A stretch of DNA of 64,000 bases from Roseomonas sp. (GTDB taxonomy: Bacteria; Pseudomonadota; Alphaproteobacteria; Acetobacterales; Acetobacteraceae). Shown piece by piece: positions 1-7,899 of this stretch (positions within the stretch are counted from its first letter, which is position 1; each line of letters starts with the position of its first letter). The notes under the pieces are model-generated. The model had not been told where the DNA came from. It did not search any database and saw nothing but the letters and a program-made list of their open reading frames with translations. The stretch lies in the NCBI GenBank assembly GCA_020249775.1, contig JADCFA010000012.1, positions 1 to 64,000 on the forward strand. The letters run 5' to 3'. A program made the position numbers and the translations under genes.

Positions 1-151
1 CGACCAGACGCGCCAAAAGGTCTGCCGAGCCTCCTGCTTGGAACGGGATGGTGAAAATGATGGGGCGCGCGGGCCATCCTTGCGCCTTCGCGGAATGGCC
101 GAGAAAGGGCGCAACCACGATAGCTGCAAGACGACGGCGCGATATGTTCAT
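1..151 (-). CDS. Bug-family (TctC-like) tricarboxylate-type solute-binding protein, N-terminal fragment
   Basis: Reading the minus strand from an ATG at 149-151 gives about 50 residues that run off the left edge of the window. They begin with a Tat-like basic stretch (MNISRRRLAAIVV), a short hydrophobic segment and an AKAQ cleavage-like site, followed by WPARPI and PFQAGGSADLLARL. This is the usual start of Bug/TctC periplasmic binding proteins of tripartite tricarboxylate transporters. A GGGAG lies about 12 nt upstream of the ATG. Only the signal peptide and the first strand/helix are visible, so the ligand cannot be inferred. A complete member of the same family lies at 42311-43261. Confidence 0.7.
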   Translation of the reverse strand, partial: MNISRRRLAAIVVAPFLGHSAKAQGWPARPIIFTIPFQAGGSADLLARLV

Positions 152-502
152 AGCCTTGATGACTCCCAGCTTTCCCAAAATCGTTTGGCCTTAGAAAGCT
201 AGGTTGCCATCATTACAGCGCGTGACGCCAGAGGCTTCTCACCGCGTGTCAGCCAAGCCAACCAGATTACCGAACAGCTTTCACTAGAACGTTTGCCTGC
301 AACTGGCCTGCGCTTCGTCCCTGGCTGCCTTTCAGCCGAATTACTTTAGCGACGGGATCTTCTCAGCAGGACGTAGAACCCCACTAGCCGAAGGCCGTAC
401 CATCGCTCAATCCGCTGAAATTACTGCCAGGAATGTAGCTACCTATGAAAGCGAGTGCGACCTTCAGTTCAGTACTGAATTGCCGCCTTCACGCTCATCA
501 GA
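152..502. other. Intergenic region without a recognisable gene
   Basis: This stretch separates the start of the Bug protein from the 3' end of the AlpA-like gene, both on the minus strand. It must contain the promoter of the Bug gene. I see no convincing coding frame, RNA gene or repeat in it. It looks less GC-rich than the core of the window, consistent with accessory DNA. Confidence 0.5.
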
Positions 503-862
503 CTAACCCTCATTATCGTTTGCAGCTACGCCTCTTGTTGGCAAAACATCCGATAGAAGCCATCTCGGGCACCGGGGCGAAACCCTGTAGGGTTGTGGCA
601 ATTCCCCCCTTTGCACTTGACGCCAAAAAGAACTTAGCCCCTGATTTCGCAGCTTGGCGGCTTCTTGAGCCGTCAAATAACGTAACCCGCCGGTGAGACC
701 CTGACGCACCATTGAGGTTTCAGGCTTGTTCTCAGCGGCCCTTTCGCCAAGGGTCTGAATGTCTTTGCCTGTAGCCTCGACAGTAATGGCTTTACGGGCA
801 CCGCTCTGCGGCTTTCCCAGACCACGCTGACCTGACCGGAGTTTCGATTTCAATTTAGCCAT
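503..862 (-). CDS. Putative AlpA/excisionase-like small DNA-binding protein
   Basis: A 119-residue protein with a basic, probably disordered N-terminal half (about residues 1-55, rich in Lys, Arg and Ser). Its C-terminal part, about residues 60-105, reads LTAQEAAKLRNQGLSSFWRQ, then GELPQPYRVSPRCPRWLLSD. That order resembles the winged-helix AlpA/MerR-like fold of phage excisionases and activators: LTxxEAA, a helix with FW/YR, a G-x-LP-x-P turn, and PRW-x-x-S/D before the last helix. The gene lies on the 3' side of tRNA-Thr, where integrated elements normally sit. An overlapping plus-strand ORF (445-696) has no protein-like features. Family assignment is by motif only; it could also be an unrelated small regulator. 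Confidence 0.5.
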   Translation of the reverse strand: MAKLKSKLRSGQRGLGKPQSGARKAITVEATGKDIQTLGERAAENKPETSMVRQGLTGGLRYLTAQEAAKLRNQGLSSFWRQVQRGELPQPYRVSPRCPRWLLSDVLPTRGVAANDNEG

Positions 863-1839
863 GAGTTTATCCTCAGTTTTCTTAATATATCAGGCCAGAG
901 AAACCCGAGCTAAAATCTTAAGAATATCTACTTTGGCGCTCTGTGCCCTTAGAGTGCTATGATACTTTATCGTCTTGCAAAAAGTAATAGATTACAAAAA
1001 AATTATTTTGATCTTGCTCGCATGATTAATGCCCAATGCAGTTGGCGAAGTTGTCATGCTTACTTTCTGGACGAAGCTTGAAAAAATCCAGGTGGATTTC
1101 CGACGTCCGTGAACCCATCAGTACTTCATCATGCAAAATTCAGTGTTATCGGTGGGTAGCTTGGAAATATGAAATACCTCAGATGCGGCCCTCCTTTTCT
1201 GCGCGCAGGAGCAATTGGCAGCATCCTGCGACTGGAAAAATGGCCATTTCATCCGTCTTCCGGGATGCTGAGGGCGCTATAAAAGGCAAGTGATGAAGCC
1301 TCCGCTTCCTCCAGATCACTATATCACTCTCACCGTGGGTTTCAGCGGCAGCTGAGGCGCTCACTCACGCCGGTGGAGGATAGGCGCCTTACTGGTGCCT
1401 TCGCCCCGGATCGAGCTGCGAGGACGGAAGGCTTCGCGGGAACGCGCGGCAAGGGTTTGGATTGGCGCGAAGGGGCTCTGCGAGTTGAGTTGACGCCACC
1501 CGGTACCGCAGCCCCGAGCCAAGCCTGATGGCCCCCAGAGGCTCAACGCATGGCGTTGGCGATCACGCCCTGGGTCTGCGTCAGCTTACACCGATGCCCA
1601 AGCCGAGCCTTCATCTCGGCTACCATCGGACCAGGCTGCGCGGCTGTTCGAATGGCACTCCGCTGGGGCGTGGATGAGATGTCCGCCCAGCATAGACGCC
1701 GCGACCATCCACGAGACGGGCAGGCACTCGAATCAAGGCCATGCCCATCCAGCCAACCCAATCTGGCACCATAGTGGCACCAAAATGCTTTTCTGAGGAG
1801 TTTTTTGCGGAGTAGGCGCCACTAAATCATTGATTTTAC
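863..1839. other. Gene-poor accessory DNA between AlpA-like gene and tRNA-Thr
   Basis: Nearly 1 kb without a supported gene. The first ~170 bp are clearly AT-richer than the rest of the window. The only frames are 60-85 codon ORFs on both strands with no recognisable domain. Near 1763-1778 there are closely spaced TGGCACC motifs, and a related GGCGCCAC occurs at 1815. These could be recombinase arm sites or chance. The position directly behind the tRNA 3' end, plus the AlpA-like gene, suggests the decayed end of an integrated element, but no integrase is readable. Confidence 0.4.
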
Positions 1840-1914
<75 letters not shown>

Positions 1915-2060
1915 CCCGGAAAAACCTGGAAATCTTTCTATCTGGCCTATTAGCCCCCCCAAAGGCTTCGCACAACCATCCCTCCTATGGGTCATTTCCC
2001 TTCCCTGGAGCCGCCCCCTCCAGGGGAGCCAAGCGCCATTTGTCATGTTAGGCTGACACC

Positions 2061-3056
2061 ATGCGCGCCCGGATCACCATTCCCCTTTTGCTGGTTTTGC
2101 TTGCCCTGGCCGGTGCCTGGGTCTGGCGCAGCCTGCCGCCTTCGGTTGCGGTCGCAACCGCTACCACCGGGCCTGCGGTGCAAGCAGTTTACGCTACGGG
2201 CAATGTGGAACCTGTCCATTGGGCCAAGGTTGGCCCAGCAGTGCGCGCGCGCATTACCGGTGTCCTTGTTGAGGAAGGAGCGCGGGTTCAAGCCGGTCAG
2301 CCGATGGCGCGGCTTGATGACCGCGAAGCGCAGCACCGGGCGGAGGAAGCCGAAGCCCGCGCCAATTTTGCCCAGGAAGACCTGGCCCGGGTGCGTGCCC
2401 TGGTCGCGCGGGATGTCGCTTCCCGCGCCACGCTCGATCGGGCGGAGGCCGAGGCCCGCGCCGTGCGTGCCGTGGCCGAGGCCGCACAGCGTCGCTTGGA
2501 TGATTATGTTGTGCGCGCACCCTCTGCCGGCCTGGTGCTTCGGCGCGACGCCGAGGTGGGAGAGGTGGTGGATACCCCCGCCGCGCTGTTCTGGATTGGC
2601 GAGCCAAAGCCGCTGCGCATCACCGCCGAAGTGGATGAAGAGGACATCGCCCAGATCCGGGAAGGCCAACGCGCCCTGCTGCGCGCCGATGCCTTTGCCG
2701 GGCAGGTACTGCATGCGACGGTGACGCAAATCACTCCGAAAGGTGATGCGACGCGCAAGGCCTATCGGGTGCGGCTCGCGCTGCCGGAAGACACGCCGCT
2801 GATGATCGGCATGACGGTGGAAGCAAATATCGTATTGCGTGAAAACGCGTCCGCCGTGCTCATTCCGCCCGCCGCCTTGCGCGGCGATCATGTTTTCGTC
2901 GCGCAGGGGGAAGTGGCGCGGCGGCGTCAGGTAATGGTGGGCGTGCAGGGGCCGCGCGCTGTTGAAATCCGCCAGGGCCTGGCCGCAGGTGATATGGTGG
3001 TGCTGGATCCGCCACCGGGCCTGAAGGATGGTCAGGCGATACGACTGAAGCCATGA
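2061..3056 (+). CDS. Periplasmic adaptor subunit of an ABC/RND-type exporter (HlyD/MacA-like)
   Basis: A 331-residue membrane-fusion protein. One N-terminal hydrophobic segment (about residues 5-22, IPLLLVLLALAGAWVW) anchors it in the inner membrane. Next come a lipoyl-like half (VEEGARVQAGQPMARLDDRE), a helical hairpin rich in Ala, Arg and Glu, and the second lipoyl half (VRAPSAGLVLRRDAEVGEVV). The C-terminal beta-barrel and membrane-proximal part end with GLAAGDMVVLD and GLKDGQ. Its stop overlaps the permease start by 4 bp (ATGA), giving a translationally coupled operon of adaptor, permease and ATPase. By analogy with MacAB it should span the periplasm and export a small molecule, lipid or peptide; the substrate is not visible. 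Confidence 0.88.
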   Translation: MRARITIPLLLVLLALAGAWVWRSLPPSVAVATATTGPAVQAVYATGNVEPVHWAKVGPAVRARITGVLVEEGARVQAGQPMARLDDREAQHRAEEAEARANFAQEDLARVRALVARDVASRATLDRAEAEARAVRAVAEAAQRRLDDYVVRAPSAGLVLRRDAEVGEVVDTPAALFWIGEPKPLRITAEVDEEDIAQIREGQRALLRADAFAGQVLHATVTQITPKGDATRKAYRVRLALPEDTPLMIGMTVEANIVLRENASAVLIPPAALRGDHVFVAQGEVARRRQVMVGVQGPRAVEIRQGLAAGDMVVLDPPPGLKDGQAIRLKP

Positions 3057-4297
3057 AGCTGATTTTCGATCTTGCGCGCGGCATGCTGTCGCGCCGGCGC
3101 CGTCAGACTCTGGTTTCAGTAATGGGGGTTGCCTTGGGGGTCGCTTTCTTCATTGCCATTGCGTCCCTGATGCGTGGTTTTCAGACCTATTTCATTGAAC
3201 AGGTGATTGATGTGCAGCCGCACATCATTGTGAAGGATGAAACGCGCCGCCCATTGCCTCAGGCGGTGGAAATCGTGCATCCGGACGGCGCCGTTGCGCT
3301 TTCCGGCGTGAAACCGACCGAACGCGTGCGCGGCATTCGCGCCAGTGCCGAGAAAATGGCGATACTGGAAGCCATACCGGGGGTGTTTTCATCGCCCATC
3401 CTCACGGGCCAGGCGCTGCTTCGCTATGGGTCGCGCGATGTTTCGGTTTCCATCACCGGCATAGAACCCGCGCGTTATCGCCGCGTGTCCAATCTGGAAA
3501 AGGATTTGATCCAGGGCAGGCTTGAAGATCTGCGCAGCACGGCGAATGGGCTGATCATCGGCATCGGGCTTGCGCAGAAGCTGGGTGTAACCTTGGGCGA
3601 TACCATCATCGCGGTTTCCCCGCGGGGCATCAGCCTGCAAATGAAGATTGTGGGTATTTTTCGAACAGGGCTCACCACGCTTGATAATCAGGCAGGCTAT
3701 ACCCTGCTCAAGGTCAATCAGATCCTGCAGGATCGGCCCAATGTGGTGAACCAAATCCTGCTGCGCCTGAATGATGTGACAGCGGCGGAAACCCTAGCCC
3801 GACAGATCGAAGCGCGCTTTGGCGACCGCTCGGAAAGCTGGGAAGAACAGAACCGCAATGTGCTGACGGTTTTCGTCATTCAGAACGCCATCATGTATAG
3901 CGTCACCGGCGCTATTCTATTGGTCGCGGCCTTTGGCATCTACAATATCATCTCGACCGTGGTATTCGAAAAAACGCGCGATATCGCCATTCTGAAATCG
4001 CTTGGCTTTACCGAAGGTGATATCCAGTGGTTGTTCCTGTTGCAGGGCATGATTGCGGGATTGCTTGGCGCCGTGCTTGGCTGTGTACTGGGCCAGATCA
4101 TGATCGAAGGCCTGGCGCAAATCCGCTTCAATACCGAAACGCCAGCCGGCAATGACCGTTTTCTGCTCGCGCATGATTGGCGGATTTTCGCTGTCGCTTC
4201 CTTTTTTGCGCTGCTGTCAGCGAGCATCGCAGCGGTGGTGCCGGCACGCCGCGCGGCGCGGCTTGATCCGGTGCAGACCATTCGTGGCGCAGCATGA
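3053..4297 (+). CDS. FtsX-like ABC transporter permease (MacB/LolC type)
   Basis: A 414-residue permease. An N-terminal membrane helix (about residues 20-42, VMGVALGVAFFIAIASLM) is followed by a large periplasmic domain (about 45-270). Three membrane helices follow in the C-terminal third, around AILLVAAFGIYNIISTVVF, WLFLLQGMIAGLLGAVLG and IFAVASFFALLSASIAAVV. The cytoplasmic loop contains the FtsX-family coupling motif TRDIAILKSLGF. Unlike MacB, the ATPase is a separate protein encoded immediately downstream, with a 4 bp ATGA overlap at each end of this gene. It probably works with the upstream adaptor and downstream ATPase. Whether the complex extrudes a compound or mobilises lipids/lipoproteins cannot be decided. 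Confidence 0.88.
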   Translation: MKLIFDLARGMLSRRRRQTLVSVMGVALGVAFFIAIASLMRGFQTYFIEQVIDVQPHIIVKDETRRPLPQAVEIVHPDGAVALSGVKPTERVRGIRASAEKMAILEAIPGVFSSPILTGQALLRYGSRDVSVSITGIEPARYRRVSNLEKDLIQGRLEDLRSTANGLIIGIGLAQKLGVTLGDTIIAVSPRGISLQMKIVGIFRTGLTTLDNQAGYTLLKVNQILQDRPNVVNQILLRLNDVTAAETLARQIEARFGDRSESWEEQNRNVLTVFVIQNAIMYSVTGAILLVAAFGIYNIISTVVFEKTRDIAILKSLGFTEGDIQWLFLLQGMIAGLLGAVLGCVLGQIMIEGLAQIRFNTETPAGNDRFLLAHDWRIFAVASFFALLSASIAAVVPARRAARLDPVQTIRGAA

Positions 4298-4983
4298 ACA
4301 ACGCCGCGCCACCGCTGCTGGAAGCGCAACACATCACGCGCCGCCTGCCGGAAGGGGTGACGCTGGTGGCGGATGCATCGGTGAAGGTGGAGCGCGGCGA
4401 ATTCATCGCCATCACCGGGCCATCCGGGTCAGGCAAATCATCGCTGCTGTACCTGCTGGGCTTACTCGATCGTCCCACCCAAGGCCGCGTGCTGCTGGAA
4501 GGCCGCGACACCGCAAGCCTGAGTGCGGCGGAACTCGCCAATCTGCGCCTTGCACGCCTGGGCTTTGTCTTTCAATTCCATTTCCTGCTGCCGGAATTTT
4601 CCACACTCGATAATGTGCTGATCCCAATCCGCCGGCTTGGCCGCTTGCAGGATGCGGCGGCGCGGGCGCAGGCGATGAAGCTGCTGGAAGCACTCGGCAT
4701 GGCGGAAGCGGCAGCGAAATTGCCGGAACAGCTTTCCGGCGGCATGCGCCAGCGTGCCGCGATTGCACGGGCGCTGGCCAATGACCCTGCAATCATCCTG
4801 GCCGATGAACCCACCGGCAATCTGGATACGCGCAATGCGGCGGCTGTTTTCGATATCTTCCAGCGCCTGGCGGCGGAAGAAGGCCGCGCCATTCTGGTAG
4901 TGACGCATGACGCAGAACTCGCCAAACGCGCCAATCGGCGCATTCATCTGGTGGATGGGCGGATTGTCAGCGATACGCGCTGA
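4294..4983 (+). CDS. ABC transporter ATP-binding protein (LolD/MacB-type)
   Basis: A 229-residue ATPase with all ABC motifs. Walker A is GPSGSGKSS (about 43-51), the Q-loop region is FVFQFHFLLPEFS, the signature is LSGGMRQRAAIARAL, Walker B is ILADEPTGNLD, and the H-loop is VVTHD. EPTGNLD with GMRQR is typical of the LolD/FtsE/MacB branch. It is the last gene of the three-gene export operon, starting within the stop codon region of the permease. No gene follows on this strand for more than 700 bp. Confidence 0.92.
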   Translation: MNNAAPPLLEAQHITRRLPEGVTLVADASVKVERGEFIAITGPSGSGKSSLLYLLGLLDRPTQGRVLLEGRDTASLSAAELANLRLARLGFVFQFHFLLPEFSTLDNVLIPIRRLGRLQDAAARAQAMKLLEALGMAEAAAKLPEQLSGGMRQRAAIARALANDPAIILADEPTGNLDTRNAAAVFDIFQRLAAEEGRAILVVTHDAELAKRANRRIHLVDGRIVSDTR

Positions 4984-5464
4984 ATTGTGCAAATGATACT
5001 ACCCAAGTGATATTGTGCTGGCTGAACTACTCGTCACGGTCCAACCGTATTTGATCTTTTTGCGCTCTTGAGCTCCTTATTTGAAGGAATGTTGGGCTTG
5101 CGCATCGCAGTAATGCTGGCCATTTCCAAGGACCTCCCAGTGACGATAAGGCGCGCATATGTCACCGCTGAATGGGACCCGTGCTTCGAGCCCGTCTGAG
5201 AAGTTTCTGTCGGCTTGTTCCGTTTCTGGTTCGCTCGCCGGCATGAGCAAGAACTTCCGGGCCTGGGGCGTAGATCAGGCGAGGCTCCTTTCGGGGGCGT
5301 TGCACCAATTCGTGCCGCCGGTCATCTGGCGCATTGTATGCCTGAGGCGGTGGCCAGACTTTTCAGCAAACACAGGCTTCAAGAAGTCTTAACAGGGACA
5401 GTCGCCCCATCATCCGGGGATGATGATGGCGCACCTGCTCTATGGTGACCGCCGCAGCAACTGG

Positions 5465-5562
5465 AGCATTTTCGAGCCAAGTGGAATCACTTGGCTCTCC
5501 GGAAAATGCGACCAAACAAAGGTTAAGCCCGGTTCCTGTGAACGCATTTGAACGGGAAACCT
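5465..5562 (+). repeat. Composite extragenic palindrome, copy 1 (one family-1 unit plus one family-2 unit)
   Basis: The family-1 part (5467-5510) has outer arms GCATTTTC/GAAAATGC and inner arms GCCAAGTG/CACTTGGC, so it can form a two-tier hairpin. About 20 bp later the family-2 part (about 5531-5562) reads GGTTCCTGTGAAC, a five-base spacer, then TGAACGGGAAACC. The same order recurs at 51937-52147 and, inverted, at 28919-29126. A family-2 unit alone occurs at 40617-40650. No coding sequence overlaps this copy. Confidence 0.8.
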
Positions 5563-5600
5563 TCTTGTGGTGCGATTTATGCTGACCTTCTTCCGTCCTT

Positions 5601-5690
5601 AAAATGCCCCGCGTACCACAAGCCCTTTATTTGGTTGGTCGATTCACGCCGCTACCGGGAACCGACAGCAGCGATCGGACCAGTAGGGTA
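5601..5690 (+). repeat. Dispersed ~90 bp repeat, copy A
   Basis: This segment matches the reverse complement of 18927-19016 over about 85-90 bp at roughly four-fifths identity by eye. Shared blocks include AGCCCTTTATTTG, GGGAACCGACAG and AGCGATCG. Both copies sit in intergenic DNA. Copy A is followed directly by a degenerate family-1 palindrome. No ORF spans it, so it behaves like a non-coding repeat or the end of a lost mobile element. Confidence 0.65.
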
Positions 5691-5726
5691 TTTCAAGGCA
5701 AGTGATTCCACTTGGCTCGGGAAATA
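5689..5726 (+). repeat. Degenerate family-1 palindrome
   Basis: The arms TATTTC (5689-5694) and GAAATA (5721-5726) flank inner arms around CAAGTG/CACTTG. This is the same two-tier architecture as the family-1 palindromes at 5467, 28963 and 51937, but with diverged outer arms. It lies just past the stop codon of the minus-strand DapA-like gene (5759) and could act as a weak terminator for it. Confidence 0.5.
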
Positions 5727-5758
5727 GTCTCAAAGAGGCTTGGGCTCCCCTTGTCTCC

Positions 5759-6658
5759 TTAAGCGGCCTTCTTGAGCGCCACGCCAAGCCCCTCAAGCCC
5801 GGCACGGATCGCCGTCTGGCGTGCTGTATCCGGCATGGGCATCGGCGCGCGCGAAAGGCCGGAGGCAACACCCTGGCACGCCAGCGCATATTTCACATTG
5901 GCCGGCAGATTCTCGGCCGAAAGCGCATTCCAAAGCACCAGCAGCCTTTCATGCAATGCCTTGGCGGTCGCGTGATCGCCGCGCTGCACCGCGTCCCACA
6001 AGGCGACATTGGCATGCGGCGACGCCGCCGGCAGCGCCGAGATGGTGCCGCGCGCGCCAAGCGCATAGCTGGGATAGAGCAGCGCATCTATCGCTGTGAA
6101 GATCAGGTCTTGGGGCCGCGCCTGTAAGATCAAATCGGCCAATAGCTTGAGATCGCCGGAGCTCTGCTTCACGCCAATCACGCCTGGCACTTCCCGCATG
6201 ATGCGCAGCAGCAGCGCGGGCGAGAGATAGTTCCAAGGAATGACATTATAGATCAGGATCGGTAGCCCCGTTCCTTCAGCCACGGCGCGGAAATGCGCAA
6301 CCGTCGCTTCCTCATCCGGCTTGAACAGGTAATGCACAGGTGTCACCTGCAGGCCCTGAGCACCAAGATCACGCGCCATGCGCCCGCGGATGATTGCTTC
6401 CTGCGTTGAATTGACAATCAGCCCGGCCAATAATGGCAGCCGACCGCGATTGGTCTTGGCCACGGTTTCGAACATGCGCGCGAAATCCTCGCGCTCAAAG
6501 GTGTGGCCTTCGCCGGTGCTGCCGCCCGGGATTAGACCATGCACGCCGGCGGCGATCTGGAATTCGACAACTTCAGCAAGCGCCGAATGAACCACATTGC
6601 CCTGGGCATCGAAGGGGGTGGAGATCGGCGGAATGATGCCGCGAAGATCACTGAGCAT
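5759..6658 (-). CDS. Dihydrodipicolinate synthase family (DapA/NanA-like) aldolase
   Basis: A 299-residue class I aldolase of the DHDPS/N-acetylneuraminate lyase superfamily. The pattern is IIPPISTPFD at the N-terminus, the substrate loop PGGSTGEGHTF, the conserved tyrosine in ILIYNVIPWNY, and the Schiff-base lysine in GVIGVKQSSGDL near residue 170. I chose the internal ATG at 6658 because a GAGAGGAA site lies just upstream; the ATG at 6673 would place that site inside the gene. Placement next to an SDR and a GMC oxidoreductase suggests sugar-acid or aromatic-acid catabolism rather than lysine synthesis. The true substrate is unknown. Confidence 0.85.
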   Translation of the reverse strand: MLSDLRGIIPPISTPFDAQGNVVHSALAEVVEFQIAAGVHGLIPGGSTGEGHTFEREDFARMFETVAKTNRGRLPLLAGLIVNSTQEAIIRGRMARDLGAQGLQVTPVHYLFKPDEEATVAHFRAVAEGTGLPILIYNVIPWNYLSPALLLRIMREVPGVIGVKQSSGDLKLLADLILQARPQDLIFTAIDALLYPSYALGARGTISALPAASPHANVALWDAVQRGDHATAKALHERLLVLWNALSAENLPANVKYALACQGVASGLSRAPMPMPDTARQTAIRAGLEGLGVALKKAA

Positions 6659-7116
6659 GGTCGTTCCTCTCATTTGACTGCATCGTCCCTTTGGTGGGGT
6701 AACGGTGCTCTAAGGCCAGGCAGAAGGCAACCACCTTACCGAATTTCCGGCCAGCTTTGCCAGCATTTCGTCAGGGTCGGCGGCTGGGGGAGGATCGCTG
6801 CACGTCCCGACGGGGAAGCTGGTCGTTTACCGATGGATCAGCTACCGATCACCCCGTAGCGCATGCGCCGTAATGTCAGACACAGCGCAGGCACGGGCCA
6901 TCCAATACCCTCATTCATCACGTAGTATCAGCGAATTGCGATCGGCACATGGCCATTGGAGTGCATTTTCCTTGGCACAAAACTGCCGAGACCACGGCAT
7001 CGCGCTGGTCATTGGTGACGTTTGAGGTATCCCATACGCACCAATCAATGCCAAGGCCGGCGAACCAGAGCAGCTGCCCGTGCCTGATGCTGATCGGCCT
7101 TTGGAACCACGGCCCC
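6659..7116. other. Intergenic region with a possible decayed coding remnant
   Basis: No intact gene is present. On the minus strand, one open frame ending at a stop at 6918-6920 reads LLWFAGLGIDWCVWDTSN and ends QFADTT. The FAG-x-x-x-D/N-WCV pattern faintly resembles the cysteine loop of isochorismatase-like hydrolases, but no start, catalytic Asp or Lys region is left. If real, this is the 3' scrap of a lost gene. The rest looks featureless. Confidence 0.3.
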
Positions 7117-7881
7117 TCACGTCATGTTCTTCCCCAGTGTCCAGCCACCATCCACCGTCAGCACCGCACCCGTGGTGAAGGAGCTTTCCTCACTCGCCAG
7201 GAACATCATGGCATTGGCCACTTCATGGGTTTCGCCGGATCGCCCCATGGCGTGCAGTTCCTGAATCTTCCGCGCAACATCCGCATCCTGGAAATAGCGT
7301 TCCGTCATCGGCGTGCGGATCACGCCAGGCGCCACCGCATTCACGCGAATGCCACGCGGCGCCAATTCCATGGCCAGCGCCTTGGTGAGCCCCACCACCG
7401 CATGCTTCGATGTCACGTAAGCGACGCGTTCCGGCGTTGCGACCAGGCCGAGTGTTGAGGCGATATTCACAATCCGCCCTGTCTTGCCCTGTGCGATCAA
7501 CCGCCGCGCAAAAGCCTGGGATGGCAGGAAGCTGCCGGTCACATTGATGTTCATGGTGCGCTGCCAATCTTCAAAGGAAAGATCGAGCAGCGGGCTGATT
7601 TCACGCACCCCGGCGCAATTCGCGAGCACATCCAGCCGGCCAAGAACGGCCTCAGCCCCCGCAATGAAATCACGCACGGCATCGGGCTTCACTACATCCA
7701 GCACAAAGGCATGGGCTTCACCATCGCGCTTGCGGATATCGGCCGCCGTTGCTTCCACCGCGTCCTTGTCAATATCGGCAATCGCCAGTCGCGCGCCTTC
7801 CTCGGCAAAGGCAATCGCCAATTGCCGGCCAATGCCGCTTGCGGCACCGGTCACCAATACGCCTTGATCCTGGAACCTCAT
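7117..7881 (-). CDS. Short-chain dehydrogenase/reductase (FabG-like)
   Basis: A 254-residue classical SDR. The cofactor motif TGAASGIG is near residues 10-17, ANCAGV near 90, catalytic Ser in NIASTLG near 138, YVTSK as the YxxxK motif near 151-155, and the C-terminal VDGGWTLG. Of two in-frame ATGs I prefer the second (7881), because the GGGAG upstream is then 7 nt away instead of 1. It is co-directional with, and 18 bp from, the GMC oxidoreductase, so the two probably form an operon for oxidising an alcohol or sugar acid. FabG itself is unlikely because no fatty-acid genes surround it. Confidence 0.88.
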   Translation of the reverse strand: MRFQDQGVLVTGAASGIGRQLAIAFAEEGARLAIADIDKDAVEATAADIRKRDGEAHAFVLDVVKPDAVRDFIAGAEAVLGRLDVLANCAGVREISPLLDLSFEDWQRTMNINVTGSFLPSQAFARRLIAQGKTGRIVNIASTLGLVATPERVAYVTSKHAVVGLTKALAMELAPRGIRVNAVAPGVIRTPMTERYFQDADVARKIQELHAMGRSGETHEVANAMMFLASEESSFTTGAVLTVDGGWTLGKNMT

Positions 7882-7899
7882 CTGCATTCTCCCTGAATG

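Larger units (their letters stand above)
4984..5758. other. Long gene-free interval with dispersed repeats
   Basis: A gap of about 775 bp between the export operon and the DapA-like gene. Short ORFs around 5159-5448 have no protein-like pattern. The right half holds a composite palindromic repeat (5465-5562), a roughly 90 bp dispersed repeat shared with 18927-19016, and a degenerate palindrome (5689-5726); these are listed separately. I see no RNA gene. Confidence 0.6.

Noticed and set aside
445-696. 83-codon plus-strand ORF overlapping the AlpA-like gene
   Set aside because: The minus-strand frame has a recognisable winged-helix-like pattern; this one does not.
1543-1774. Opposing short ORFs beside tRNA-Thr, considered as an integrase remnant
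   Set aside because: No Arg-His-Arg-Tyr recombinase motif or other integrase block could be found in any frame.
2043-2891. 282-codon open frame antisense to the HlyD-like adaptor
   Set aside because: Shadow of a clearly supported adaptor gene, with low-complexity composition.
5159-5448. Two overlapping 77-codon ORFs in the repeat-rich gap
   Set aside because: No ribosome site, no domain, and atypical composition. Treated as non-coding.
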